From the NCBI GenBank assembly GCA_014656495.1, contig BNCN01000007.1, forward strand, positions 376,037 to 440,036: a DNA stretch of 64,000 nucleotides, in the 5' to 3' direction. The stretch is from Comamonas sp. KCTC 72670. Lineage in GTDB: Bacteria; Myxococcota; Myxococcia; Myxococcales; Myxococcaceae. The position numbers were made by a program, and so were the translations under genes. Under the pieces are notes generated by a model that searched no databases, had not been told where the DNA came from, and was given only the letters and a program-made list of their open reading frames with translations. Of this stretch, positions 23,138 to 32,526 are shown one piece after another (position 1 is the first letter of the stretch; every line of letters begins with the position of its first letter).

Positions 23138-26100
23138 TTATTGGAGATTGGACGCGCCCAGCGTGGCGGAGTCCACCTTCCAGTCCCCTCGGTTGCCGTT
23201 GTCCATGGTGCCCTTGCGCTGAAGCGTGTACTCGCGGCCCGTGTAATAGAAGGCCATCCCCCAGTCGAATGAGACATCCAGGGCCGAGGGGCTGGACTCA
23301 TACGTACACGGCACGCCGGCACAGGTCGCCGGGGACCAGTGACCTTCGCTCTGAAGCGCCTGGAGCAGCGCCGGGTAACCCGCGAAGGTGTTGCCCGAAA
23401 CGACGAGCGCCACTCCGTCCTGGGTGCCCCCGGAGGCCTCCCGGATGCGCAGGGTCCGGTTGCCGCTCCCCACGCCCAACGTCGTGCCATGGAAGTCCCA
23501 GGCGTTGTCGTAGTTCGAGGAGTAGCTGGACGCGGAATACTGCGCCTTGCCGAGCGTCTCGGAGGCCGGCGCGTCCACGCCTGGCGTCACCCGGTCCGGG
23601 TTGAGGTGGACCACGATGATGTCCCCCGCCGCCACCTCGACGTCCGGCAGCGTCGCCAGCGTCGCGTTGCCATCCATCAGCGTGGCGCCCCAGGTGGAGC
23701 CACTCTCCCGGACGAGGAGCTCCACCAGGTCCCTGCCATAGGGGACGTTGGGCGCCACCTCACTCAGACGCAGCCGTGCCGCTCGGAGATAGCCAGGGAA
23801 GCCCGTCTGGGTCGCCGTCGGCTCGAGGTAGACGCCATGGATGTCCCGAATGGTGGTCGCCACGGTGAGGGAATACTGCTGGCGGGGCGTCTGGTCGCTG
23901 GTGGTCAGCGCGACCATGGTGTCGCCCTCCAAACGAGCCTGCGTCACGTTCAGCCCCGAGATGGAGAACTGGCTGCCATTGGCCACGATCGAGGCGGGAT
24001 CGAGCGGCCTTCCGAACCGAACCAGGACGTTGTTGCGGCCCGTGGCCGAAGCGTTGATGACGCGGGGTGCAGGACAGTCGATGCCCGAGACATCGCTCTC
24101 GGCCCACACGGACACCTGGATGTTGGGCCGCGTCTGAACCACGGACATGAACACCCAGAGCGGCGACGTCACCGTCAGCGAGCAGCCCGCCGTGAGGGCC
24201 AGGCGGTCACGGACGGACTCCACCACGCGCAGCCGCAGCATGGACGCGGACGTCGAACCCTCCGGAACCCCCACGGTCGTGAACGACGCCTGCAGATGCC
24301 CCTGCCCAGCGCTGGAGAATCCGGACGCCCCAATGGTGCCGGTGATGGAGATGTACTCGGACTCGTAGACAGACACCGCCGCGTCGGTGGTGACGTCCAC
24401 CTCGCTCACCTCTTGCAGGAGCTCCGCCACCGATGCCCCACGGTCGAGCACGCTGAAGTTGGAGATGTTCGCCCGCACCTGGCCATTGACGACGCTCTTC
24501 GCGTTCACCGTGACGCGCACCTGGTCCCCCACTTGCGGCACGGGAGACAACGTCAACGGGTCCACCGGCACGAAGAGGGCCGGGCCGGCCCGCTCCGCTT
24601 GGAGGAAGAAGCCCGCCGGGTCATTCGCCAGGTTGCCGACGCCTTCCTTGATGTACGTAATCCAGGCGCCGTGGATGACGCGGTTCATCGAGCCATTCCC
24701 CGCCTCGCGCACGGCCTGAATCTGCTCGGACGCCTGCCGGGCCGGGTCGGGCAGGACGTAGGACTCCTGCTTCGCCTGCTCCACGTTGCCCGCCACGTCG
24801 GTGGAGGCGAAGCGCAGCGTCACACTCCGCGTGAGGGTAATGGGCCCCTCATACCGCGGAGAGCTCGCGGTGGGCGCGGAGCCATCCAGCGTGTAGCGCG
24901 TCTCGGCGCAGCCCGAGCCACTGTCACTGCACGCCAGCGTCACGGCGACGGCTTCCTGAAAGACGCCGCCCCTGGGCGAGGCGGTCGTCACCGGCGGCGT
25001 CGTGTCCAGGGTGTACTGCTCGCTCTTCGCCGCCTCGTCGTTGCCGGCGAGGTCCCTGGAGAAGAAGCGCAACGTGGTGGTGGTCGCCACGGTGATGGGC
25101 GCCGTGTAGCGGAGGCTGGACGTCGTCGGCACGCTGCCATCCACCGTGTAATACGTGCCCGCGCAGCCACTTCCCGCCGCGTCGTCCGTGCAGGACAGGA
25201 CGACGGACTGGGTGCTCCAGTAGACGCCGCCCGCGGGCGAGGCCGTCGTCACGGGCGCCGTGCGGTCCTCCACCGAGGTGTCCCGCGTGTACAACTCCGA
25301 CACCACGTCGGAGACGTTGCCCACCCAGTCCACCGCGATGAACCGCACCCGGGTGGTGGCCGTCAGCAGCAGCGGCTCCTGGTAGACGGGGGCCTCCAGC
25401 GTGGGAAGGCTGCCGTTGAGGGTGTAGTGGATGGCCGCGCAGCCGCTGCCCTCGCCGTCGTCACACGTCAGCGTGACGGTGCGTGACGCGGAGAAGCCGC
25501 CGCCCCGGGGGGTCGCCGCCACCTGGGGAACCTCCGTGTCCACGACGAAGCGAGCCTGCTGCACCGCCTCCAGGTTGCCCACCCGGTCCACCGAGAAGAA
25601 GCGCAACGTCGCCGACGCGGTGACCGTCAGGGGCGCCGTGTAGCGCGGCGAGGCCAGCGTGGGCACGCCGCCGTCCAGCGTATAGTGCGTGGCCGCGCAG
25701 CCACTGCCCGCGCCGTCATTGCACGTCAGCGTCACGCTCCGGGCGCTGTTGAACGCGCCACCCGCCGGGTTCGCCACCGTGCGCGGCGCCGCCGTGTCCG
25801 CCGCGCCCGCCAGGGTGAAGGTCACCGTCCCGGGCGCCTCCGCGTTGCCCGCCACGTCCACGGAGTAGAAGCGCACCGTGGTGGTGTTCCCCAGCGTGAA
25901 GGGCTCGCGGTACCGCATGGAGCCGGTGCCGGGCGTCGTGCCATCCAGCGTGTAGTACGTCGCCGCGCAGCCGCTGCCGCTTCCGTCCTCACACGTCAGC
26001 GTCACCGCCACGGAGGTCGTGAACTCCCCTCCAGCGGGCGTCACGCGCGTCGTGGGAGGCGTGAGGTCGGTGGGAGGCGGAGGCTGCGGCTCGCCACCAC

Positions 26101-26176
26101 CGCCACACGCGAGGACGAGCTGCGCCGTGAGAAGCACCGCGCCACAGCGCAGGGGCCAGGAAAGGGTCGGGGACAT
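23138..26176 (-). CDS. Ig-like repeat lipoprotein with OB-like and lamin-tail-like domains (paralogue 2)
   Basis: A 1012-residue lipoprotein, the longest of the three paralogues. Signal peptide and lipobox VLAC (Cys24). Five Ig-like repeats (about 36-480) carry two conserved cysteines each. The OB-like domain follows (FFLQAERAGPALFVPVDPL), then a strand-rich domain. The C-terminal domain (about 800-1012) resembles a lamin-tail fold: RLRLSEVAPNVPYGRDLVEL and VEVAAGDIIVVHLNPD, ending in YTGREYTLQRKGTMD. Lamin-tail domains in bacterial secreted proteins often sit beside nucleases or OB domains; no nuclease motif is visible here. A stretch of about 200 bp in the repeats is almost identical to paralogue 1. 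The ribosome site is TGGAG. Confidence 0.82.
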   Translation of the reverse strand: MSPTLSWPLRCGAVLLTAQLVLACGGGGEPQPPPPTDLTPPTTRVTPAGGEFTTSVAVTLTCEDGSGSGCAATYYTLDGTTPGTGSMRYREPFTLGNTTTVRFYSVDVAGNAEAPGTVTFTLAGAADTAAPRTVANPAGGAFNSARSVTLTCNDGAGSGCAATHYTLDGGVPTLASPRYTAPLTVTASATLRFFSVDRVGNLEAVQQARFVVDTEVPQVAATPRGGGFSASRTVTLTCDDGEGSGCAAIHYTLNGSLPTLEAPVYQEPLLLTATTRVRFIAVDWVGNVSDVVSELYTRDTSVEDRTAPVTTASPAGGVYWSTQSVVLSCTDDAAGSGCAGTYYTVDGSVPTTSSLRYTAPITVATTTTLRFFSRDLAGNDEAAKSEQYTLDTTPPVTTASPRGGVFQEAVAVTLACSDSGSGCAETRYTLDGSAPTASSPRYEGPITLTRSVTLRFASTDVAGNVEQAKQESYVLPDPARQASEQIQAVREAGNGSMNRVIHGAWITYIKEGVGNLANDPAGFFLQAERAGPALFVPVDPLTLSPVPQVGDQVRVTVNAKSVVNGQVRANISNFSVLDRGASVAELLQEVSEVDVTTDAAVSVYESEYISITGTIGASGFSSAGQGHLQASFTTVGVPEGSTSASMLRLRVVESVRDRLALTAGCSLTVTSPLWVFMSVVQTRPNIQVSVWAESDVSGIDCPAPRVINASATGRNNVLVRFGRPLDPASIVANGSQFSISGLNVTQARLEGDTMVALTTSDQTPRQQYSLTVATTIRDIHGVYLEPTATQTGFPGYLRAARLRLSEVAPNVPYGRDLVELLVRESGSTWGATLMDGNATLATLPDVEVAAGDIIVVHLNPDRVTPGVDAPASETLGKAQYSASSYSSNYDNAWDFHGTTLGVGSGNRTLRIREASGGTQDGVALVVSGNTFAGYPALLQALQSEGHWSPATCAGVPCTYESSPSALDVSFDWGMAFYYTGREYTLQRKGTMDNGNRGDWKVDSATLGASNLQ

Positions 26177-26187
26177 CGGAACTCCAG

Positions 26188-26208
26188 GGCACACGTCGGC
26201 CGTGCGCC
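26188..26208 (-). promoter_or_regulatory. Conserved leader hairpin before paralogue 2
   Basis: In the mRNA sense, arms GGCGCAC and GTGTGCC close a GGCCGAC loop just before the TGGAG ribosome site. The next about 15 bases upstream (GATTGCCCC in mRNA sense) are also shared with paralogue 3. Confidence 0.5.
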
Positions 26209-26395
26209 GGGGCAATCGGGGTGCGGGGGGAATGTCCGAGGGGGGTGACTCGTGGACGACGGCGGCCGCTGTCGCCCAGTCAACAGAGCGTACACGCTCG
26301 CACTCTGACCAGGGCATCGCAAGCGGCTCGTGACGATCGCCGCCCGGCCCAGGGGCACCCGGCGGCGATCGTCGTTCCACGGACTCCAGGCCCGG

Positions 26396-28378
26396 CTAAC
26401 GCTCTGCGTTCACGTAGCCGATCGAGGGCACGGAGAGGGTCCAGTCCTCGGCCCCGCTCGAGTTGAAGAGGCGGTGGCGTTGAAGCGTGCCCTCATGGTC
26501 GCGGCTGAACGCCTCGCCCCAGTCGACGGAAACACTCCAGGCGGAGGGGGAGGTCCCATACGTGCAAGGCGCACCGGAACAATCCTCCGGCAACCACACC
26601 CTTTCGGCCTGAAGCGCCTGAAGTTGCGCCAGATAGTCCGCGGAGGTGTCGCCCTCCTGAACCACCGCCACGCCGTTCCGGGTGACGTCGAAGGCGTCCC
26701 GGAGGCGCAGGACCCGGTTGCCGCTCCCCAAGCCCACGGCCTCACCTTGGAAGTCCCAGGCGTTGTCGTAGTTCGAGGTGTAGCTGGACGCCGCATACTG
26801 CGTCTTGCCGAGCGTCTCCGAGGCGGGCGCATCCCGTCCCGGCGTCACCCGGTCCGGGTTGAGGTGGATGACGATGATGTCCCCCGCCGCCACCTCGACA
26901 TCCGGCAACGTCGCCAGCGTCGTGTTTCCGTCCATCAGTGTGACGCCCTGGGTGGAGCCAGGCACCTCGACGTAGAGCTCCACCAGGTCCCGGTCGTGGG
27001 GGACGTTGGGGGCCACTTCGCTCAACAGCAGCCAGGCCGGCTGCACGAAGCCTGGGAAGGCTGCCTGAGCGGCCGCCGGATCGACGCCGACGCCGAGCCT
27101 GTCTTGCAGCGTGTTCGCCACTGACAGCGTGTACGGCTGACGCACCGTCTGGGGACTGGTGGTCAGCGAGACCACGGTGGGCGACTCCAGCCGGGCCCGC
27201 GTGACGCTCAGCCCCGGGATGCTGAACTGGCTGCCATCCTCCACCAGCGAGGCGGCGTCGATGGGGCGACTGATGCGCACCTTCACCGTGCCTCGGGCCG
27301 AGGCCGAAGCCTTGAGGACGCGGGGCACGGGGCACGCGTGCACCGCGACATCGCTCACCCTCCACCCGGACGCATGGAGGGTGGGCCGCGGCTGCGCTTC
27401 GGCCTTGAACACCCAGAGCGGTGACGTCACCGTCACCTCGCAGCCCGGCGAGAGTCCCAGGCGGTCGTGGACCGACTGCACCAGGCGCAGCCGCAGCGAA
27501 GACTCGGACGCTGACCCCGCCGGCACGCCCACCGTCGTCAATGGGGCCTGAACGTGCTGGCTCCCCGAGGCGGAGAAGCCAGGCGCGCCGATGGTGCCAG
27601 AGATGGAGACGTACCTGGACTCATGGTCAGGCGGTACCCCACCGGTGGTGACGTCCACCTCGCTGACGTCCTGGAGGAGCGCCGACACCGGGTTCCCACG
27701 GCTGAGCACGGTGAAGTTGGCGATGTTGGCGCGCGTCTGGCCATTGATGACGTGCTTCATGGTCACCGTGACTCGCACCCGGTCCCCGACTTCCGGCACG
27801 GGCGTCAACGTCATGGGATCCACCGGCACGAACACGGCCGGGCCGCCGCGCTCCGCCTGGAGGAAGAGGCCCGAGGGGTCGTTCAGCAGGGGGTGACTGC
27901 CCACGCCATCCTTGATGTAGGTAATGAAGGCCCCCTCGATGGGCAGGAACAGCGAGCCATCCGGCGCGGTGCGCACGGTTTGGATCTGCTCGGACGCCTC
28001 CCGGTCCGGATCGGGCAGGACGTAGGAGGCCTGCTTCACCGGCTCGACGTTGCCCGCCACGTCCGTGGAGGTGAAGCGCAGCGTCGCGGAGCGCGTGAGG
28101 GCGATGGGCGCCACATACCGCGGCGAGCCCGAGGTGGGCTCGGAGCCATCCAGCGTGTAGTACGTGGCCGCGCAGCCGCTGCCGCCTCCGTCATCACACG
28201 TCAGCGTCACCTCCACGGGGTCGGTGAACGCCCCTCCCTCGGGCGTCACGCGCGTCGTGGGGGGCGTGACGTCGGTGGGGAGCGAAGGCTGTTTGCCATC
28301 ACCACCGCACGCGAGGACGAGCTGCGCCGTGAGCAGCACCGCGCCCCCGCGAAGGGGCCAGAAACGCATCGGGGACAT
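26396..28378 (-). CDS. Ig-like repeat lipoprotein with OB-like and lamin-tail-like domains (paralogue 3; one repeat)
   Basis: A 660-residue lipoprotein with the same signal peptide design (Cys24 in VLAC), but only one Ig-like repeat (TPPTTRVTPEGGAF, LTCDDGGGSGC, YTLDGSEP). The OB-like domain (LFLQAERGGPAVFVPVDPM), the strand-rich domain and the lamin-tail-like domain (LLLSEVAPNVPHDRDLVEL) follow. It is 352 residues shorter than paralogue 2, close to the size of four repeats. The three genes lie head to tail with spacers of about 200 bp that hold related leaders, so each is probably transcribed on its own. Function unknown; a surface role is inferred from lipidation and domain content. Confidence 0.82.
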   Translation of the reverse strand: MSPMRFWPLRGGAVLLTAQLVLACGGDGKQPSLPTDVTPPTTRVTPEGGAFTDPVEVTLTCDDGGGSGCAATYYTLDGSEPTSGSPRYVAPIALTRSATLRFTSTDVAGNVEPVKQASYVLPDPDREASEQIQTVRTAPDGSLFLPIEGAFITYIKDGVGSHPLLNDPSGLFLQAERGGPAVFVPVDPMTLTPVPEVGDRVRVTVTMKHVINGQTRANIANFTVLSRGNPVSALLQDVSEVDVTTGGVPPDHESRYVSISGTIGAPGFSASGSQHVQAPLTTVGVPAGSASESSLRLRLVQSVHDRLGLSPGCEVTVTSPLWVFKAEAQPRPTLHASGWRVSDVAVHACPVPRVLKASASARGTVKVRISRPIDAASLVEDGSQFSIPGLSVTRARLESPTVVSLTTSPQTVRQPYTLSVANTLQDRLGVGVDPAAAQAAFPGFVQPAWLLLSEVAPNVPHDRDLVELYVEVPGSTQGVTLMDGNTTLATLPDVEVAAGDIIVIHLNPDRVTPGRDAPASETLGKTQYAASSYTSNYDNAWDFQGEAVGLGSGNRVLRLRDAFDVTRNGVAVVQEGDTSADYLAQLQALQAERVWLPEDCSGAPCTYGTSPSAWSVSVDWGEAFSRDHEGTLQRHRLFNSSGAEDWTLSVPSIGYVNAER

Positions 28379-28390
28379 CGACACTCCAAA

Positions 28391-28411
28391 GGCACACGTG
28401 GGCCATGTGCC
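28391..28411 (-). promoter_or_regulatory. Conserved leader hairpin before paralogue 3
   Basis: In the mRNA sense, arms GGCACAT and GTGTGCC close a GGCCCAC loop. Compared with the other two copies, one wobble has become an A-U pair and one G-C pair a U-G wobble, so pairing is kept despite base changes. Confidence 0.5.
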
Positions 28412-28629
28412 GGGGCAATCGGGGGGGTGGGTGAATGTCCGGATACGAACGTTCTCACCTGGAGTGATGAAGCCACAAGCCTCGCCGTGACACCCGCACA
28501 CGAATTCGCCGCGGGGGTCGCGACGGCCCCGCATCACAACGCGAACGCCCCGCGCCTCCCCACGTCACATCACGCGGGTGGAGGCCGGGGCGTCAGGGTG
28601 CTTCACGCCGGCGAGTGTTTCGGTGGGGC

Positions 28630-29709
28630 CTACCGGGACGACGACCTGCGCAGCAGGAACAGGCCCAACCCGAGCCCCGCCGTCCACTTGAAGGCCGCCG
28701 CGAGCGGCGTATCGCGCAGACGGGGCGGCATGGAGGGCGGCCCGTCCAGCGGCTTGCCCGTGACCGGGTCCACCGTGGGGCGGAAGCCCGGGGCGCCCGG
28801 GAGCGCCGCGCCCCCCTCCTCCAGCTCCGTCTTGGTGGCCGTCAGGGCCTTGCCCTGGTCCGGGTCCTTCTGGCCAGGCGCCTTCCCGTCCGGGGAGCGG
28901 TGCTCGAGGACGGCATTGATCTCCGCGCCCAGCAACACGACCATCGCGGACAGCCACATCCACAGCAGCAACACGATGACGCCGCCGATGGCGCCGTAGT
29001 TGACGTCGTAGCTGCCGAAGTTGGCGACGTACTTGGAGAAGCCCCAGGACGCCACCACCCAGATGAGCACGCCCACCACCGACCCCGGGGTGATGAAGCG
29101 GAACTTCTGCTTCACGTCCGGCAGCACGAAGTACAGCACGGCCCACAGGGCCATCATCATCACCCCGGCCACCGGGAGTCGCAGCCACATCAGCACCGTG
29201 CCCAGGGCGCCGGGCAGCTTGCCGGCGATGGTCGGCGTCACGACCACCGCGAACGCCGCGAGGATGGACACCAGCGCGCCGCCGAGCGTCACGAGCACCG
29301 CCGTGCCCTTCTGCTTCCAGACGGGCCGGGACTCCGTCACGCCATAGACTCGGTTGAGCGCCCGCATCAGCGCCGCCACGCCCTTGGAGGCCGCCCAGAC
29401 GGCGCCGACACCACCCACCGTCAGCAGCCCCACCGGCCGGCTCTCCGCCAACGCGTCGATGCGCTCGCTGAGAATCTTCGTCACGTCCGCCGGCGCCACC
29501 CGCGACAGCTCATCGATGAGCGCCTTGGCCTGCGCGGGCTCGATGATGAGCCCCGCCAGCGACACCAGGAACAACAGGAACGGGAAGAGCGCCAGGATGA
29601 CCCGGAACGTGACCGCGCCGGCGACATCCTCCACCTCGTCGCGCGTCCACTCGTCCTTCAGCGAGATGAAGAACCGCTTCCAGCTCATTCCCTTGCCAGG
29701 GAGAACCAT
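28630..29709 (-). CDS. YihY/BrkB family inner-membrane protein
   Basis: A 359-residue membrane protein of the YihY/BrkB family (once called RNase BN; the present view is a membrane protein of uncertain role). About six helices lie between 25 and 265, including the family blocks AGAVTFRVILALFPFLLFL, SKGVAALMRALNRVYGV and YGAIGGVIVLLLWMW, then LLGAEINAVLEH. The C-terminal 95 residues are hydrophilic (Lys, Pro and Gly rich) and end in one more hydrophobic helix with RRSSSR, longer than in typical members. The start ATG follows AGGAGG by 4 bp. That ribosome site is preceded by its complement CCTCC, and a 17-bp dyad lies just upstream. Confidence 0.85.
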   Translation of the reverse strand: MVLPGKGMSWKRFFISLKDEWTRDEVEDVAGAVTFRVILALFPFLLFLVSLAGLIIEPAQAKALIDELSRVAPADVTKILSERIDALAESRPVGLLTVGGVGAVWAASKGVAALMRALNRVYGVTESRPVWKQKGTAVLVTLGGALVSILAAFAVVVTPTIAGKLPGALGTVLMWLRLPVAGVMMMALWAVLYFVLPDVKQKFRFITPGSVVGVLIWVVASWGFSKYVANFGSYDVNYGAIGGVIVLLLWMWLSAMVVLLGAEINAVLEHRSPDGKAPGQKDPDQGKALTATKTELEEGGAALPGAPGFRPTVDPVTGKPLDGPPSMPPRLRDTPLAAAFKWTAGLGLGLFLLRRSSSR

Positions 29710-29726
29710 TCCGCCTCCTCGGAGGT

Positions 29727-29743
29727 GTTGCGACCTGCGCAAC
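29727..29743 (-). promoter_or_regulatory. 17-bp dyad before the yihY-like gene
   Basis: GTTGCG-N5-CGCAAC is a perfect 6-bp dyad immediately upstream of the CCTCC-GA-GGAGG self-complementary ribosome-site region. It could be an operator or part of a 5' leader structure. Confidence 0.3.
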
Positions 29744-29955
29744 GATGCGCATTCCCCACACCCCAGGCGACCTCCAGCCCCCAGCTTCCTCGCATGCGCC
29801 CGGGGAGCAGGCGGGCAGGAGGCCGTTGGGAAAAGACTTCCCAGAAAACCCGCCGTTCTCAGCCCTCCCCCCTAGGCAGGACAGCGTTCATTGGCGTACA
29901 CCATGGAAGGGGGCCGCCGGCCCGTCGCGCCGAAGCCCCCTCCCCCGAGGACGCC

Positions 29956-31506
29956 ATGTTCGTCTCCTGTCTCCTGAGTGTCAGCCTGGCGCTGAGCGCC
30001 GGCGCCGCTCCCGGACTGCCTCCGAGCGCCCAGACACCCGCTCCCTCGCACACCCTGTGGCTCGTCCAGGCGATGTACCCCGGCCAGGACGCCTTGCTGC
30101 AGCGCGCCGAGGAAGGCATCGCCACCCTGCTGCCCGAGGACGTGCGCGCGCAGCAGCTCATCGGCCGCGGGGCGCTCGCGGGCCACCTCAAGGGCCGCGC
30201 CGGTGACTTGCGCTGCGTGTCGGGCGAGGCGCGCTGCCGCGAGCCGCTGGAGTCCTACCTGGACTCGCTGGGCCTGGAGCGCGTGGTGCTGGTGCAGGTG
30301 GGCCAGGACGACGCCGGCTACCGCTTCCGCGCCGTCAGCGTGCGCCCGGGCTCCGGCGCGCGCGCGCAGGCGGAGACGGCGAACCCCGCCTTCGAGAAGG
30401 CGCTGGCCGGCGTGCTGGTGAAGTTCCTGTCGCTCAACGCCACGGTGGACGCGGAGACGACGCCCCCGGGCGCCACCGTCTTCATCGACGGCCTCAAGGT
30501 GGGCACCACGCCCTTCCACACCGAGGTGCTGCCGGGTGAGCACACCTTCCGCTTCGAGATGGCCTCCCACCTGCCGAAGGAGGAGACGCGGGTGGTGGGC
30601 TCGCGCGAGCAGGTGAAGCTGACCGCGGCCCTGGAGAAGGTGCCCGCGCGGCTGGTGGTGAAGGCGCAGCCGGAGGGCGCGGAGATTCGCGTGGACGGTC
30701 AGCCGGTGGGCACCACCGCGGTGGACCAGGGCATCCAGCCCGGCACGCGCCTCCTTTCGCTGACGCTGGACGGCTACGAGCCCCACGAGGAGAAGGCGGA
30801 GATCTCGCCCGGCGGCACGTACACGCTGGAGCACACGCTGACGCCCACCTCCATGCAGTCCTTCAAGCTGGCCATGCGGCGCCGGAAGGAAGCGACGATG
30901 GCGCGCCAGAGCTACCTGGAGGCCTCCTTCGAGATGCAGCGCCTCACCAGCGCCACGCTGACGTCCCAGCCGCTGAGCACCTCCGAGGCGTTGGAGAACC
31001 TGCGCAGCCAGGACGTGCGCGCCCCCAGCGCGCGCAACCTGCGCGGCGTGGGCATCGAGTACGGCCGCTATGGCCAGTTCTTCGGCGTCATGCTGGTGGG
31101 CGCGACCTACGCGTCCACGGGAGACACCTGGACGCTGGGCATCGACGTGCCCGCGGGCGTGCCCGGCGTGGGCCCGGAGGGCCTCTCCGCGCTGGACACG
31201 CAGGTGCAGGCGGTGTCGCTGCGCGCGCTCCAGCCGCAGCTCCGCTACGTCCTCGGGCCCGTGTCCTTCTCCATCCAGGCGGGCCTGGAGGGGCGCGGCC
31301 TGCTGATGAAGGAGCGCGCCCGGGACGCGGCCATCTTCAAGGACGGCCTCTACGCGCTGGACTTGCACGCGTCCGGCCAGGCCACCGCGCGCATCTTCAT
31401 GTACGAGGGCCTGTACGCCTCCGTGGCGTACCAGCACAGCTTCCCGCTGCTGAAGAAGATCGCCGGGACGAGCAACATTCGCGGAGGGCTGGGTTATGCG
31501 TTCTGA
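29956..31506 (+). CDS. PEGA-domain exported protein
   Basis: A 516-residue protein with an N-terminal signal peptide (MFVSCLLSVSLALSAGAAPG; the Cys at 5 is too early for a lipobox). The N-terminal part of about 150 residues resembles a periplasmic alpha/beta domain. Two PEGA repeats (about 168-205 and 232-280) carry GATVFIDGLKVGTTPF and GAEIRVDGQPVGTT. The C-terminal 200 residues are beta-strand rich and end in aromatic GGLGYAF, as in outer-membrane or barrel-like proteins. PEGA domains are common in myxobacterial surface proteins and near Ser/Thr kinases. It heads a three-gene unit: the next gene starts 11 bp inside its end, and a kinase follows. Confidence 0.8.
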   Translation: MFVSCLLSVSLALSAGAAPGLPPSAQTPAPSHTLWLVQAMYPGQDALLQRAEEGIATLLPEDVRAQQLIGRGALAGHLKGRAGDLRCVSGEARCREPLESYLDSLGLERVVLVQVGQDDAGYRFRAVSVRPGSGARAQAETANPAFEKALAGVLVKFLSLNATVDAETTPPGATVFIDGLKVGTTPFHTEVLPGEHTFRFEMASHLPKEETRVVGSREQVKLTAALEKVPARLVVKAQPEGAEIRVDGQPVGTTAVDQGIQPGTRLLSLTLDGYEPHEEKAEISPGGTYTLEHTLTPTSMQSFKLAMRRRKEATMARQSYLEASFEMQRLTSATLTSQPLSTSEALENLRSQDVRAPSARNLRGVGIEYGRYGQFFGVMLVGATYASTGDTWTLGIDVPAGVPGVGPEGLSALDTQVQAVSLRALQPQLRYVLGPVSFSIQAGLEGRGLLMKERARDAAIFKDGLYALDLHASGQATARIFMYEGLYASVAYQHSFPLLKKIAGTSNIRGGLGYAF

Positions 31507-32488
31507 CCTGCGGCGGCTGACATGGGCCGTGGCGCTGTTGACGTGTGGTGTCGCGCTGGCCGAGCCCCTGGTGGGCCCCTCCGTCGGACAAGGCGACGCG
31601 CTGCTGGCCGAAGGCACGCGGCTCTACAACAAGCGCAAGCACCAGGACGCCGCCGAGCGGTTCCTCCTGGCCACGCGCGCGAACCCGTCCCTCCTCCCCG
31701 CCTACCTGGGGCTGGCCCGCGCGCGCATGGGCGCCAAGGACGTCTTCGGCGCGTGCACCGCGTACCGCGCCTATGTCCGCAGCGCGCCGGACATCCAGGA
31801 CCGCAAGAAGGCTCAGCGCGAGCTGGCGCTGTGCGAGCGCAAGTTGAAGGTGGCCCGGCGCAGCAAGCGCAACAAGGTGCCGCCGGACCTGACGGCGCGC
31901 CACGTGGAGCTCAAGGCCAGCTTCTTCGCCGCGCTGGAGGACAGCCGGCTGACAGGGCCGGACGGCGCGGGCGAGTCGCTGCGCACGCTCGTCACCGAGG
32001 GCTACCTGGGCCCGGACCTGGGCGACATGGCCGCGCGGCTGAGCACCGCCTGCCACGCCACCACCGATGACGCGCACCAGCGGGCGCTGGCCGGAGAGGC
32101 GCTCCCCAGCGGACGACTGCGGGAGAGCGCCGCGCTGTTCGCGCTGGCCCGCGACATGGGCGCGCCGCACGCCAAGGCCTCCGCCCAGGCCCCGTTCCTG
32201 GAGGGGATGGCCGCGCTCCAGGACGGCGACACCGCCGAGGCCCAGCGCCTGTTCGCCCAGGCGGCCACCGCCGCGCCGGAGCGCTCGGAGTACCGCGTGT
32301 GGCGCGCCGCGGCGCTCCAGCGCGCGGGAGACCTGCCGGGCGCGCTCGCGGTGATGGAGGCGGACCTGCCCCAGGACTCACGCACGGACGTGCTGCGCGC
32401 GGCGTCCGCCCAGCGTCAGTCCGCCGAAGCCGGGGCCCGCGAGTTGGAGCGGCTCCTCTTCCAGCGCTACGCCCCGTCCCAGCGCTGA
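31496..32488 (+). CDS. Exported TPR-repeat protein
   Basis: A 330-residue protein with an N-terminal signal sequence (LTWAVALLTCGVALAEP) and at least two groups of TPR-like helices: GTRLYNKRKHQDAAERFLLA near residue 42, and GMAALQDGDTAEAQRLFAQA near 242. It overlaps the PEGA gene by 11 bp and precedes the kinase by 38 bp, so all three are likely co-transcribed. TPR proteins serve as scaffolds, which suggests assembly or regulation of an envelope complex with the PEGA protein. No enzyme motif is seen. Confidence 0.75.
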   Translation: MRSDLRRLTWAVALLTCGVALAEPLVGPSVGQGDALLAEGTRLYNKRKHQDAAERFLLATRANPSLLPAYLGLARARMGAKDVFGACTAYRAYVRSAPDIQDRKKAQRELALCERKLKVARRSKRNKVPPDLTARHVELKASFFAALEDSRLTGPDGAGESLRTLVTEGYLGPDLGDMAARLSTACHATTDDAHQRALAGEALPSGRLRESAALFALARDMGAPHAKASAQAPFLEGMAALQDGDTAEAQRLFAQAATAAPERSEYRVWRAAALQRAGDLPGALAVMEADLPQDSRTDVLRAASAQRQSAEAGARELERLLFQRYAPSQR

Positions 32489-32526
32489 CGGCGGCGCCCC
32501 ACCCTCTTCTGCTCAGCAAGGACGCG

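Noticed and set aside
28615-29955. Upstream extension of the PEGA protein frame through the YihY-like gene
   Set aside because: It would be antisense to a clear membrane-protein gene; the ATG at 29956 begins with a signal peptide.
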